Source: Mariniphaga sp.
GTDB lineage: Bacteria > Bacteroidota > Bacteroidia > Bacteroidales > Prolixibacteraceae
NCBI GenBank assembly: GCA_024636975.1
Contig: JAGXGA010000005.1
Span: 1 to 64,000 of the forward strand
Direction of reading: 5' to 3'
DNA length: 64,000 nucleotides
In this document: piece after piece, positions 1 through 9,246 of the stretch
Layout: every line of letters starts with the position of its first letter
Position numbering within the stretch: the first letter of the stretch is position 1
Notes under the pieces: model-generated
What the model was told of the DNA's origin: nothing
The model's database searches: none
What the model saw: the letters and a program-made list of their open reading frames with translations, nothing else
Made by a program: the position numbers and the translations under genes

Positions 1-1057
1 TAATGCGAATTAAGAGTTAAAAAATTAGATGAATAAAAGCAGCGGCCAAGCGACCAAAGACATAAATTAATAGTCCTTTGGTTGACCGTACTTTAGACGC
101 TCTTTGTATATCTGTTTTTTCAATTAGCCAATTGAATAATGATTCGATCGGCTGTCTGACTTTTGAAACTACGGTAGAGAACAAGTCATTTGCGGCCTTA
201 TCTCTTTGTCTAAGAGATTCTTCCTGTCCTTTGATTGCCTTAACCGGGGTTAACATCAGAGAATTCCGGCTACTTTCTTTTTCCCGGAAATATTGAGAAT
301 CATGATAAATTTTATCACCAAAGAAAATCCTATTTTTAATCTCACCCCATGCCTGTTTAAACAGATTAAGATCGTTTTCTGAAGCAGAAGTGAGTTGAAA
401 TTGTTCCGGGAAAGGTAAATGATTGGGCCGGTAAAAAGCCAATGCATGTAATTTTAAGCCATAATAATACATGCCTTTTGTGGAGCAAAATCCTTTATCT
501 GTAATTTCCCTGGCTACTTTTCCCTTGCGTTTGCCCGAACAGGTAATAATCGGCATGGAATCCAATAAACTCTTGTCGGTGTCACAGTCCAATGGAACGA
601 ACATGCCTGTTAAATGGGCTGCTAACAGCCTGAATGCATCCCCAAGACGGTTGAGTCTCATGTTAAATGCTTCATAAGAAGGGAGCAAAGGGAACCATGA
701 ACGCAAATGGTCGTTGGCATATTCATAGATTTGTTTAATTTTAAAGCGTTGTTCGACATGCATGGCATAAAGATAAATGGTCATAATTTCCTGGTCAGTG
801 AAATCCGGTTCTGAATTATTACTGAATCTTTGACAGGAATATTTTAATTCATTGTCGTATATGTCGCTGATATAAAAATACATAGCTATTAGCTTAAAAG
901 CCTTAACCTTAGGAATCATACAATAAGACTTATAGTGTGGTTACTAAAAAAATCTTAAAGTATTGGTTTCTAAGGTTATATTTAATTACTTTAATTATAA
1001 ATTATTGACAATCATTTGTGTATAACAATTTAAATTCAACTCTTAATTCGTATAACT
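1..1057. mobile_element. IS982-family insertion sequence
   Basis: One transposase gene is bracketed by a 13-bp terminal inverted repeat: CGAATTAAGAGTT at 6-18 and its reverse complement at 1038-1050. The outer left base lies at the window edge, so the exact ends and any target duplication cannot be fixed. The right end lies within the 3' part of a HEPN gene, which it truncates. Family assignment rests on the transposase. Confidence 0.8.
17..919 (-). CDS. IS982-family transposase
   Basis: A 300-residue DDE transposase that would cut and join the ends of its own element. The acidic triad fits LLDSMPI (first Asp), FFGDKIYHD (second Asp) and QPIESLFNWL (Glu), spaced as in IS982 proteins. It is of normal family length with no internal stop, so it is probably active. 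It fills nearly the whole element and reads toward the window start. It is the only gene of the insertion sequence. Confidence 0.85.
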   Translation of the reverse strand: MIPKVKAFKLIAMYFYISDIYDNELKYSCQRFSNNSEPDFTDQEIMTIYLYAMHVEQRFKIKQIYEYANDHLRSWFPLLPSYEAFNMRLNRLGDAFRLLAAHLTGMFVPLDCDTDKSLLDSMPIITCSGKRKGKVAREITDKGFCSTKGMYYYGLKLHALAFYRPNHLPFPEQFQLTSASENDLNLFKQAWGEIKNRIFFGDKIYHDSQYFREKESSRNSLMLTPVKAIKGQEESLRQRDKAANDLFSTVVSKVRQPIESLFNWLIEKTDIQRASKVRSTKGLLIYVFGRLAAAFIHLIF

Positions 1058-1401
1058 ATGTTTCTTGTTTCCTGGAGCATAATCCACTCAGCGGCGCTGG
1101 CAATGATATCTAATTCTTCCAGTTTATTCAATTGATCGATGAAAGGCACCCCTTTGATTTCTTCACCAAGGTTTTCGAGGATTGCAGGGAATAATTTACC
1201 TCCCATGCTGTCCTGCATTTTGGAAAACCGAAATATCAACTGGTCAAAGAAACTCAAATCTTCAGGCTGTAACTGTAGATAGTGTTCCCTGCTGAGCGGG
1301 AAATGCACTTTGATTTTCTCCCACGCAAAACTCATACGTTGGCTATGTATTGTACATAGCTCAAGTGCCTCATTTAATTTATCCTTTTTCTCAAATTCCA
1401 T
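1036..1401 (-). pseudogene. HEPN toxin of a MNT/HEPN pair, truncated by the IS
   Basis: This reads as a HEPN-domain protein of the nucleotidyltransferase-substrate-binding type, the toxin partner of a MNT antitoxin. Its C-terminus ends AEWIMLQETRNIVI and then runs into insertion-sequence DNA, giving an alien tail RIKS and a stop. The family active site is R-x4-H; R and N are present but the His would have been the next residue, exactly where the insertion sequence begins. The start is 6 nt downstream of the MNT gene's stop, so the pair is an operon. The product is probably inactive as an RNase. Confidence 0.75.
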
Positions 1402-1407
1402 AACAAG

Positions 1408-1710
1408 TTATAATTCAACCGTATGATTCAAAATCGACTGGTAAAAATTTTTCTTTTGTCGAGTAACAGCATTGTCAAACACCACGTCAATCTTCTGATC
1501 ACCGATTTGGCGTTTAAGTTCAGCCAGAAATTTTATTTTAGCTTCAACTGTTAAATCAGTTTCATTTGTATTCCTGACAAACAGGTCAATGTCGCCTCCT
1601 CTTTTATAATCATCGGTTCTGGAACCAAACAGGAAAACAGTAGTATCCTGACCAAAATAATTTTTGGCAAGTTTATTAATTGTCTCTATCTGAAAGTCAC
1701 TTAAACGCAT
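1408..1710 (-). CDS. MNT-type nucleotidyltransferase antitoxin
   Basis: A 100-residue minimal nucleotidyltransferase. It has the family signature GSR at about residue 29 followed by GGDIDLF with the two metal-binding Asp residues. Known partners of this family modify (for example AMPylate) the cognate HEPN toxin. It lies just upstream of the HEPN gene in the same direction. With the toxin truncated by the insertion sequence, it is an orphan antitoxin here. Function is from the family; the motif is seen directly. Confidence 0.8.
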   Translation of the reverse strand: MRLSDFQIETINKLAKNYFGQDTTVFLFGSRTDDYKRGGDIDLFVRNTNETDLTVEAKIKFLAELKRQIGDQKIDVVFDNAVTRQKKNFYQSILNHTVEL

Positions 1711-1831
1711 GATTCAAAGATAAAAAACTTTAGGGAGATTTTGAAGGCTGAAGATGGGATACAAGTATGGATGGAATGAAGAAGGCCTTTTTACAGATTT
1801 TTATTTGTTATCTTTGTTTAAAGGTTATTAA

Positions 1832-2143
1832 ATGGAAATCGCAGTTTCAATAAATAAGGTTCCTGTTCGATTGACAAAAGAACGATGGCATCACATATCA
1901 ACAGGACATCCTGAAATTGCAGATTACTATTTTGAGATACTGGAAACTATAGAAAAACCAAAAACTTTGTATGAAGGCATGTATGGTGAATTAATCGCAA
2001 TCAGCAATAAACTTGAACAGTCAAATAAATTCATTGTTGCTATATACAAGGAAATTGACTCAAATGATGGATTTATAATAACTGCATATCTTTCAAACAA
2101 AGAACAAAAATTTGAGAAAAAGAAAGTATTATGGAAGCAATAG
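1832..2143 (+). CDS. small protein, possible RNase-like toxin
   Basis: A 103-residue protein beginning with a VRLTKERWHHISTGHPEI stretch. That resembles the N-terminus of the barnase/EndoU/colicin/RelE-like nuclease group, but the match is from memory and weak. Its 3' end overlaps the start of the next gene by 13 nt, a toxin-antitoxin-like arrangement. A Bacteroidota -7 box, TATCTTTG, sits at 1809-1816 just ahead of the start, though no clear -33 TTG is seen. Confidence 0.55.
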   Translation: MEIAVSINKVPVRLTKERWHHISTGHPEIADYYFEILETIEKPKTLYEGMYGELIAISNKLEQSNKFIVAIYKEIDSNDGFIITAYLSNKEQKFEKKKVLWKQ

Positions 2144-2352
2144 TTGCACAGGAAATAAAATCGCTACTACCTTACTTTATGAAACACAAAAATGTATGGA
2201 CAAGTTATGATCAGGAAGTAGATATTCTATATATGCATTTTAAGAAACCTAATCGTGCCGATTATTCAGAAATGACTGAAGACGAAATGATTGTTCGCTA
2301 TGAAAATAATGAAGTAATAGGAGTAACTATTTTAAATGCTAGTAAAAGATAA
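2131..2352 (+). CDS. DUF2283 family protein, possible antitoxin
   Basis: A 73-residue protein with the DUF2283 pattern: SYDQEVDILYMHF near the middle and a C-terminal VIGVTILNAS. It overlaps the preceding gene by 13 nt, which implies co-translation. DUF2283 proteins are often found beside small RelE- or BrnT-like toxins, so an antitoxin role is a reasonable inference. Nothing in the sequence proves it. Confidence 0.65.
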   Translation: MEAIVAQEIKSLLPYFMKHKNVWTSYDQEVDILYMHFKKPNRADYSEMTEDEMIVRYENNEVIGVTILNASKR

Positions 2353-2449
2353 ATCTTTGCCTATAAATCTTTTACTTGTAAAGTCAAAGTCCCTTGGGCC
2401 GGGAGCCACCTACAGCTTTTGTTCCAAAAGGTGCAGAGGCCACCGGGGA

Positions 2450-2471
2450 GTCGGACTTTCCAAAGTCCGAC
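2450..2471. terminator. hairpin, likely transcription terminator
   Basis: A perfect 10-bp inverted repeat, GTCGGACTTT-CC-AAAGTCCGAC, follows the DUF2283 gene and lies between convergent genes. It lacks a long T-tract, so the terminator role is inferred from position. Confidence 0.5.
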
Positions 2472-2478
2472 AATGATG

Positions 2479-2622
2479 CTATTCCAGTTTAAAATCATAT
2501 GGCAACAGATCGCCAACCCTTTTTTTAGTCATGCTTCCCTGCCACCGGATTAAATCGGGGTTGTAATAACCATTCTTTGAAATTTCAATACAATCTGCCA
2601 GCGGAACCATATAGGTTCTCAT
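2479..2622 (-). pseudogene. short remnant ORF, unknown
   Basis: A 47-codon frame ending in RVGDLLPYDFKLE. It has protein-like composition but no start signals, and it begins about 30 nt after the stop of the large secreted protein gene. It is most likely the C-terminal remnant of a lost gene. I do not recognise the family. The rest of 2353-2652 holds no other gene. Confidence 0.3.
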
Positions 2623-2652
2623 AAACTCAGGATAATAAATTATTCGTAATTC

Positions 2653-5064
2653 CTAATCCTCCAATACCTCAAACACTGCACTCCCCTGAACAATCTTCCC
2701 CTTTGAACTGATTCCTTCAGCTATCACCTGGTATTTACCTGCCATATCCGAAGTATGGAATTCTATAGTGGCCTTATTGTTTCCCGGCAGCACATAAGGT
2801 TCCCAATACAGTGTAGGCCGCTGATCAGGCTTTTTAGGGGAATCATCTTCCGCCAGGGGATATTTTGGTGAATAAAATTCCCGTGCCTGACGAAACCCCG
2901 TAATGCGGGGAACTATTCTTCCGTTTATGTTTCTTGCAAATTTATCAGAAAACTTACCAAACCGGTTGGTAGTTAATATGGATATTACACCTCCGTCTTT
3001 TGGCAACCCGTTTGCGTTCCAATCTCCCAAAAGGCCAATTTGAATCTGAGGATTAAAAATTTCAACTTTTACTATTTCATCCATTGACAAATTCCTAACT
3101 ATATCAAATGGAGTCACAACATCATCGACGTAAAATGCCGGAGGTTGATCATTAAGAGAAAGACTTACTGATTCATCACCATCCACAAGTACACCCGGCA
3201 CCTCAAATTCCAGGTATCTTAAAATGTTATAGTATTCCTTATCTTTTTCTGAGAGTGTAAATTCCCGGTCAACAAATCCACGAGATCCAGTAATAACCGG
3301 TCCTGTTTTATATTCTTCTACCACGTCTACATCCCCCAGAAGAATGCTGCCGTGCTCCAGTTCAAACTCACGTTCTGCCAGGTGACGACTAAAACTCAAC
3401 TCCTGAAATCCTTCATGTTCTTTAATTGGCCGGCTAACCCTCTCAAGCATGAATGAGGAAACACCCGAATTAAACAGAGATGCAGGATCATAGGAAACCT
3501 CCACATTCTGCCTGCCCTTTTTGTTATAGGCATTTACCATTACAAGTGCCGAATCCCTAAGGTATACACGGTCGAAACGGAACCTTCCCTGTTCATCGGT
3601 TGTGTCTTTTAAAATAAGGAACTGGCTGGAAAAAGGTCCAAGCTCAACAATTCCCCCTGAAACCGGCTTTCCTCCAAACAAAGTTGATACTTTTCCTTCT
3701 AAGGTTAGTCCGGTGTCGTCCCAACCTGCCAATGGCTTATCGAAGTATTCCTTTAACTCATCCCAGTAATACCTCCGCCACCCGTTTACCATCATCACCA
3801 GGTCGAGTTTCTCACCGGCAGTTACATCTTCCTCATCAGTAAAGTATAAGGCAGGCGATTCGAGCGGTCCTTTCAGTTCCGAATCCAACAGCAGGTAGCT
3901 TTCAATGTTCTGCATTTTACCACCTTTACTTAAATAATCTTCGTTTACCACTGCAATAGAAAGCCCGGTTACTATACTGTCTTCTTCTGAATCAAGCAGT
4001 GATTCTACCTGCAGTTCAATTTTTTCCCGGGTATTGTATTGCATTTTATCTGATGTTAACGCAAGGTTCTTCTCATCGGCATTCTGCACAAATACAAGCC
4101 GCTCTGCCAAAATGTTATCCTGCTCATCAATAAAAGTGATTTTTGATATACCTTTTGGGAAAAATCCTTTATAAACAGTTACCGGGTGCTGAAAATCCTT
4201 CATCTCAATGTCTTCCCTGAATAGTTCTTCTCCTTTATGAGAAGCCAGAAGCGTCAGGTTTTGTGTGCCACCCGATTTAAAGTTGCGGTTGAGAATGAAT
4301 TGCAGATCATCTCCGTTTATTTGGTAATGGAGGGTAACACCTTCTATTTGTGCATTCTCAAGCTGAATCCTCAGATTGGGATAGCCGTCGATCCGGGCAA
4401 AGTATTTTTCACCCTCCTTCGGCATCAATAAAAATTTACCCATCCCCATGTACGTGCTCTCCAAAGCTGCCACTTCCTGCCCTGTTTCATCCACCACCTT
4501 TCCGGTTACAGCGATACCTTTCCCCGATGTATCAGTGGCTTTAAAAGCAACATAATTTGTTGCATTCATAACCAGGTTACCACCTTCGGGCAAAAAGGAT
4601 ACATCGATTGCTTTGTTTTCTTGCTGATTTTCCCTGACTTCAGGCAAATCGGTGGTGCGCGATACGAAAATCTTCTGGTGAAACAGGCTTTCTTCTTCGA
4701 AGTTCTGCAGATATTTGGTGTATGCCCTGATGGTATACTGTCCTGTAGGGAGGGTATCAGGCAGGTGGAAATCGTTGTTTGAAACACCATACATTGACAG
4801 CAGCAGCTGTTGGTCGATTATCCTTCCGTCATCGGCCAGCAGTTGTACATACACATTTTTGAAACCCGGAACCGGTTGATGGTTAATCCCGCTGACCAGG
4901 TACGACTTGAACCATACATCATCGCCGGGGGAATAAAACTCCCTGTCGATGTGGAGGTACAGCTTTTCATAAAGAACAGGTTCAGTTGTTGTATACTCGT
5001 CGGTTGACACCTGGCCGGATAAAGCTGCAGGTATAAGAAGGAAGGCTAAAATAAACTTTTTCAT
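2653..5064 (-). CDS. large secreted MG2/carboxypeptidase-regulatory-like protein
   Basis: An 803-residue protein with a clear signal peptide (MKKFILAFLLIPAALSG). It is followed by a macroglobulin-like N-terminal region (EKLYLHIDREFYSPGDDVWFKSYLV). Around residues 450-510 there is a carboxypeptidase-regulatory-like beta fold (TLEGKVSTLFGGKPVSGGIVEL). Near residues 600-700 a segment resembles a TonB receptor plug (GVLVDGDESVSLSLNDQPPAFYVDDV), but there is no barrel. Such proteins are common in Bacteroidota and are thought to be cell-envelope proteins; the precise role is unknown. It appears to be a single-gene unit. Confidence 0.7.
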   Translation of the reverse strand: MKKFILAFLLIPAALSGQVSTDEYTTTEPVLYEKLYLHIDREFYSPGDDVWFKSYLVSGINHQPVPGFKNVYVQLLADDGRIIDQQLLLSMYGVSNNDFHLPDTLPTGQYTIRAYTKYLQNFEEESLFHQKIFVSRTTDLPEVRENQQENKAIDVSFLPEGGNLVMNATNYVAFKATDTSGKGIAVTGKVVDETGQEVAALESTYMGMGKFLLMPKEGEKYFARIDGYPNLRIQLENAQIEGVTLHYQINGDDLQFILNRNFKSGGTQNLTLLASHKGEELFREDIEMKDFQHPVTVYKGFFPKGISKITFIDEQDNILAERLVFVQNADEKNLALTSDKMQYNTREKIELQVESLLDSEEDSIVTGLSIAVVNEDYLSKGGKMQNIESYLLLDSELKGPLESPALYFTDEEDVTAGEKLDLVMMVNGWRRYYWDELKEYFDKPLAGWDDTGLTLEGKVSTLFGGKPVSGGIVELGPFSSQFLILKDTTDEQGRFRFDRVYLRDSALVMVNAYNKKGRQNVEVSYDPASLFNSGVSSFMLERVSRPIKEHEGFQELSFSRHLAEREFELEHGSILLGDVDVVEEYKTGPVITGSRGFVDREFTLSEKDKEYYNILRYLEFEVPGVLVDGDESVSLSLNDQPPAFYVDDVVTPFDIVRNLSMDEIVKVEIFNPQIQIGLLGDWNANGLPKDGGVISILTTNRFGKFSDKFARNINGRIVPRITGFRQAREFYSPKYPLAEDDSPKKPDQRPTLYWEPYVLPGNNKATIEFHTSDMAGKYQVIAEGISSKGKIVQGSAVFEVLED

Positions 5065-5442
5065 TTCAGTTCAGGATTATTCACAATGAAATAAAGTACC
5101 ATAAAAATTTAATTTATAATCTATTGGTGCTTTTTCACTGTAGTTGGATGAGCAAGGAATCATCTTTGCCGAAAATATTGGCAGATTATCAACTTTATAT
5201 TTCAGTCTACCTGATTTTGCATTTGTGCCTGTTTCACCGGAACATGATTCGCCTGGTAAATCGGTTATAGTTTATCCAAACTTAATGATATTTTGTTTAA
5301 TACAAATGAAATAGAAATATGTTATGGAGCATACTTTAAGGAGGTTAATTCTCTATTAGATTTTAATTAGGCAACCTAAGTGATGGTTTCTGTGCAGATG
5401 CTGAACCGTGGGGTTAGAATCTTTCAGCAAAGAATCATGAAA
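5065..5442. other. intergenic, no gene recognised
   Basis: AT-rich spacer between the large secreted protein gene and the tRNA-Asp terminator. One short frame of about 40-50 codons exists but has no coding signature I trust. The promoter of the secreted-protein gene should lie at the left edge. Confidence 0.4.
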
Positions 5443-5443
5443 T

Positions 5444-5471
5444 AAAAAAGCACCTGGCTTTCGACAGATGC
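5444..5471 (-). terminator. rho-independent terminator of tRNA-Asp
   Basis: Read on the minus strand, GCATCTG and CAGGTGC pair around TCGAAAGC (one G-U) and are followed by TTTTTT. It begins about 12 nt beyond the tRNA 3' end. Confidence 0.75.
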
Positions 5472-5482
5472 TTTTTTGTTTG

Positions 5483-5557
5483 CGGTGCGGACGGGACTCG
5501 AACCCGCGACCCTCGGCGTGACAGGCCGATATTCTAACCAAACTGAACTACCGCACC
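5483..5557 (-). tRNA. tRNA-Asp (GTC)
   Basis: A full cloverleaf: acceptor GGTGCGG pairs with CCGCACC, the anticodon loop is CTGTCAC with anticodon GTC, and the T-arm is GCGGG-TTCGAGT-CCCGT. The discriminator base is G. The gene is followed by an intrinsic terminator. Confidence 0.95.
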
Positions 5558-5710
5558 ATTTGTTTTTTCTTTTCAGAACTCCCTGTTTTCGGTTGTTACC
5601 GTTTTTTTAGGTGCTGCAAATATATACTTTCTTTTGTTTTCTGCAATGCGAATTCAGGTTATTTTTTTTCTTTTTAGCAGGTGTCTGAAAATCAGAATTC
5701 TGAAGATTCC

Positions 5711-6616
5711 TTATTTTTTCACTTTAATCAATTTTGATTCCGATAAAGTTGATTTACCGTCCCAGCGGTAGGCCAGCAGGGACTTGCTGCCGTTAACACA
5801 TGAGTCGATGCAGCAGACGTTGTGCCTTATTATATGGGGACCGTTGTTCCGGCAGTAATGACCAAAAAATACAGGGGGAGCATCATCGGGGTAGGGCAGA
5901 CCATCGGGCATGATTTGCGGGGGCACGGTATAATGTGGCAGTTCATATTTATTTTCAAACGATAGTTCCTCAAATGTTTTTCCTTCCGGCTGTTCCCACC
6001 AGCGCATGCGGAATGAACGGGGCGAAATGCCCTTGTTGCTGATTATTTTCATATCTCCCGGGAGCTTAAACTGGAGTCCTTTTGTGAGCAGCCATATGTA
6101 TCGGGCTACTGGTGAGCCGGGGGTCTTATTAAGTTGTTTAAATACTTCCTTTTTTATTTTCCCCGGAGGAATATTTTTTTTAACAAAATCCACTGCTTCA
6201 TCCGACCAGCAGGCATGCACCACCCGTAAGCCCTCCAATTCAAGAAAAAGCGGAAGGGTGCGTAGCCATTTAACATGGTCGTTCCACTCTTCGGGGTATT
6301 CTCTGAACTCATTTACAGTTTTCAACTCCGAAATGTCGTTTTGCTGTAACAGGTTGTTTTTGTTTTTTATGTGTGAGATAATAATGTTGATTTCATGGTT
6401 TCCAAGAATGGCAAATGCATTTCCGTTTTCAACCATCGTACGGATGGTGCGTATTGTTTTCCGGATACTTGGACCACGGTTAATAAAATCGCCCACAAAC
6501 ACTGCTTTCCTGTCTGGATGGGAATAACCCGATGAGGTTTTATAATAACCCAGTTCCAGTAGCATTTTTTTTAGCAGTTGAGCATATCCATGGACGTCTC
6601 CGATGATATCGTACAT
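5711..6616 (-). CDS. calcineurin-like metallophosphoesterase
   Basis: A roughly 300-residue phosphoesterase. The metal-binding motifs of the family are present in order: DVHG (residue 6 on), GDFINRGP (about residue 42) and GNHE (about residue 72), with later His residues at VVHACWS and FFGHYC. It probably hydrolyses a phosphoester such as a diadenosine polyphosphate or a phosphoprotein; the substrate cannot be read. ATG at 6616 is preferred over an upstream TTG because the motif begins immediately after it. It stands alone on its strand. Confidence 0.8.
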   Translation of the reverse strand: MYDIIGDVHGYAQLLKKMLLELGYYKTSSGYSHPDRKAVFVGDFINRGPSIRKTIRTIRTMVENGNAFAILGNHEINIIISHIKNKNNLLQQNDISELKTVNEFREYPEEWNDHVKWLRTLPLFLELEGLRVVHACWSDEAVDFVKKNIPPGKIKKEVFKQLNKTPGSPVARYIWLLTKGLQFKLPGDMKIISNKGISPRSFRMRWWEQPEGKTFEELSFENKYELPHYTVPPQIMPDGLPYPDDAPPVFFGHYCRNNGPHIIRHNVCCIDSCVNGSKSLLAYRWDGKSTLSESKLIKVKK

Positions 6617-6724
6617 AAGCAAGCTATTTACACAACAAGTTAAAAAAAGCTGTCAGATTTTGACAGCTCTTTCTTATTTTTTATGAATTACAGTCTTTAT
6701 TTTATATCAATTCTCAATAACAAA

Positions 6725-8386
6725 CTACCAGAAATAGGCATAAAACACCAGGATTATTGTTATAATAATAACGGAATTAATAATATCCCAGTGGTTGTAT
6801 GAAGCACGTGTTTCTGCAATCTGTTGCTTCGATGCAGTTCCCAGAGTTAATCCTGAGATTACTGCAGGATCTTTCACTTTGGTGAAATAACTTATAATTA
6901 CCATTGAAACTATTACCAGCACAAATAGGTAAATTTCGTAGTGCAGCCAGTTATGTACCATGAAGATTTTGTACAGCATGGATGTTTCGGAAATGTAACT
7001 GGAAAATACATTCAATACAAGGCGGGTCATTCCAAGGGTAAAGCCGATAAGCAATCCCCAAAGCCCTGCTGCAGGTGTTGTTCTTTTCGATACGACCCCT
7101 AACAGGAACACTGCAGCAATACCTGGTGCCAGCAACGATTGTACATCCTGAAGGTATTCATACAGCACCTTACCCAGGCCTTTCATTACAGGAATCCATG
7201 CTATACCTAGCATTACAATGACTATAGTAGCTGCCCTACCTACATTTACATAGTGTTTTTCGCTTAGGTTGGGTCTGTATTTCTGGTAAAAGTCAACGGT
7301 GAAAAGCATTGCAGATGAATTGAATAAGGCAGCCAAAGAACTCATCAGGGCCGCCAGAATACCTCCCACTACGATTCCTGTAAAGCCCATTGGCAGCAAT
7401 TCCTTTACTAATGTAGAAAATGCTGCATCATTCGACCCGAGTGTTAAAAGTCCCTTTTGTTGAAGTGCATAGGCAATCATTCCAGGAATCAGAAAAATAA
7501 AAACAGGTGTTAGTTTCAGGTACGCGCCGAAAATGGTTCCGCGCCGTGATTGTTTCATGTCGCGGCCCGAAAGTACCCTTTGAACAATAAACTGGTCGGT
7601 GCACCAGTACCAGAACCCGATGATGGCTGACCCCAGAATTACTCCAGTCCACGGAAAGTCGGGATCGCGGTGTGAACGCATTAAACTGGTCATGGAATCG
7701 CCATGAACCGTCACATTGGCGCTTGTTATTTCCATCAATTCATTCCAACCGCCAACTTTAATAAGTCCCAGTACCAGTATGGCAATTGAGCCAATCAGCA
7801 GGATGGGCGTTTGCAGAACAGAAGTGTACAGAACAGCCTTCATACCTCCAAATGTTGTATAAATTCCTGTAATCACAACTAATCCTATGGCGCTGATCCA
7901 GAAGAAGTCGATATCGTATCCCCAGAAGGTGATGTAGTCGATGTCGAAAACATCTTTAAAAACCACCCCACCGGCATATACAGTAACCGCCACCTTAGTA
8001 AGTATGTAACTAACAAGCGAAATAATTGAAAGAAACGAGCGGGCATGTGAATTGTATCTTCTTTCCAGGAATTCGGGCATGGTAAATACCTTGCTTCTGG
8101 AATAGAATGGGACAAAAAGCCATCCAAGCAATAATATCATCCACCCGTGCATTTCCCAGTGAGCCATGGCCATACCGCTTTCGGCACCTGCTCCTGCAAG
8201 TCCAACGAGGTGTTCCGATCCGATATTTGAAGCAAATATGGAAGCTCCTATTGCAATCCAGGTAGCATCGCGTCCGGCCAGAAAGTAATCGGTAGTATTC
8301 TTGTCCTCTTTTTTAAGTACCCAGAATACAATACCGATTAGGCCAACTACAAATAATCCAAGCATGATCCAGTCAAGTAGTGTCAT
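6725..8386 (-). CDS. sodium:solute symporter, SGLT-like
   Basis: A 553-residue membrane protein of the sodium:solute symporter family, with about 14 hydrophobic segments. Family hallmarks include DYFLAGRDATWIAIGASIFASNIG near the N-terminus (Na+ site region) and GFWYWCTDQFIVQRVLSG at about residue 260, typical of the sugar (SGLT-like) branch. It would import a sugar with Na+. It lies 44 nt downstream of a Nudix-like regulator gene on the same strand, suggesting they are regulated together. Confidence 0.88.
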   Translation of the reverse strand: MTLLDWIMLGLFVVGLIGIVFWVLKKEDKNTTDYFLAGRDATWIAIGASIFASNIGSEHLVGLAGAGAESGMAMAHWEMHGWMILLLGWLFVPFYSRSKVFTMPEFLERRYNSHARSFLSIISLVSYILTKVAVTVYAGGVVFKDVFDIDYITFWGYDIDFFWISAIGLVVITGIYTTFGGMKAVLYTSVLQTPILLIGSIAILVLGLIKVGGWNELMEITSANVTVHGDSMTSLMRSHRDPDFPWTGVILGSAIIGFWYWCTDQFIVQRVLSGRDMKQSRRGTIFGAYLKLTPVFIFLIPGMIAYALQQKGLLTLGSNDAAFSTLVKELLPMGFTGIVVGGILAALMSSLAALFNSSAMLFTVDFYQKYRPNLSEKHYVNVGRAATIVIVMLGIAWIPVMKGLGKVLYEYLQDVQSLLAPGIAAVFLLGVVSKRTTPAAGLWGLLIGFTLGMTRLVLNVFSSYISETSMLYKIFMVHNWLHYEIYLFVLVIVSMVIISYFTKVKDPAVISGLTLGTASKQQIAETRASYNHWDIINSVIIITIILVFYAYFW

Positions 8387-8430
8387 AACATCATCTTTTT
8401 AAGGTTTCAAATTCAGTTCAGTTCTATTTA

Positions 8431-9123
8431 TTACAAATATTTTACAATTCGCTCAAGTTCTTTTTCTGCCTTATTTGGCTTTACCTTGTAATAGAAGGCG
8501 CCTTTCTTTGAATCAGTTGAATTTTTCTGGTCCAGACGTTCGAGAACATTTAGGGAAAGCATTTTTTTTCTAAAATTTCCCGGATCGAAACCCCGCTGGT
8601 AAATTGCTTCATAAAGATTACGCAATTGGAGCAATGTGAATTTCGATGGAAGCAGTTCACTACCGGCAAGTGTTGTCCCGGCTTTTTGCTGAAGTCTTTT
8701 TAGTGCCTGATCAGCCATTTGATCATGATCGAAAATAAGTGGAGGAAGGTTGTTTACCGGCCACCATTTTGCGCTTGCTGTTACCGGCCGGTTCTTCTTA
8801 AACCGGTCGATGCGGATCAATGCAAAATGAACAATGCTGATTACCCGTTCGGAAGGTTCCCTTTCAGGGGAAGAAAAGGCTGAAACCTGCTCCAGAAACA
8901 CACCGTTCATTCCGGTGGTTTCGGCAAGTACCCGATGTGCAGCTTCACAAGCCGATTCATTTTCCTGAACAAATCCGCCCATCAGCGACCACTTCCCCTT
9001 CTCCGGCTCAAAAGCACGCGGGTAGAGTAAGAGCTTTAATTCCCCGGCCTCATATCCGAATATGACACAGTCAACTGCCACCAAAAACCTGGGATGTTGC
9101 TTGTAATATTCCATTTGATTCAA
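8431..9123 (-). CDS. Nudix-like (NrtR/AraR-type) transcriptional regulator
   Basis: A 230-residue protein with an N-terminal Nudix fold and a C-terminal winged-helix region (LLQLRNLYEAIYQRGFDPGNFRKKML). The Nudix box is degenerate: after GGFVQENES the expected REXXEE reads HRVLAET, so hydrolysis is probably lost. That is the pattern of NrtR/AraR regulators, which sense a nucleotide or sugar ligand and bind DNA. In Bacteroides a member controls arabinose genes. The adjacent symporter and beta-helix gene support a carbohydrate role; the ligand is unknown. Confidence 0.78.
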   Translation of the reverse strand: MNQMEYYKQHPRFLVAVDCVIFGYEAGELKLLLYPRAFEPEKGKWSLMGGFVQENESACEAAHRVLAETTGMNGVFLEQVSAFSSPEREPSERVISIVHFALIRIDRFKKNRPVTASAKWWPVNNLPPLIFDHDQMADQALKRLQQKAGTTLAGSELLPSKFTLLQLRNLYEAIYQRGFDPGNFRKKMLSLNVLERLDQKNSTDSKKGAFYYKVKPNKAEKELERIVKYL

Positions 9124-9246
9124 TTAGGACGTAAATCTATAAAAGTGTTTTTTACTGTTTTCCAATTTTAAATGTTTTTTTATTAAAAATGCAATAAAAC
9201 AGAATTATTTTTTAACGAACAGAATATTTTTTCCCTTAAAGAAATT

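Noticed and set aside
5356-5541. Minus-strand frame over tRNA-Asp
   Set aside because: It overlaps the tRNA and terminator, and contains an antisense tRNA signature.
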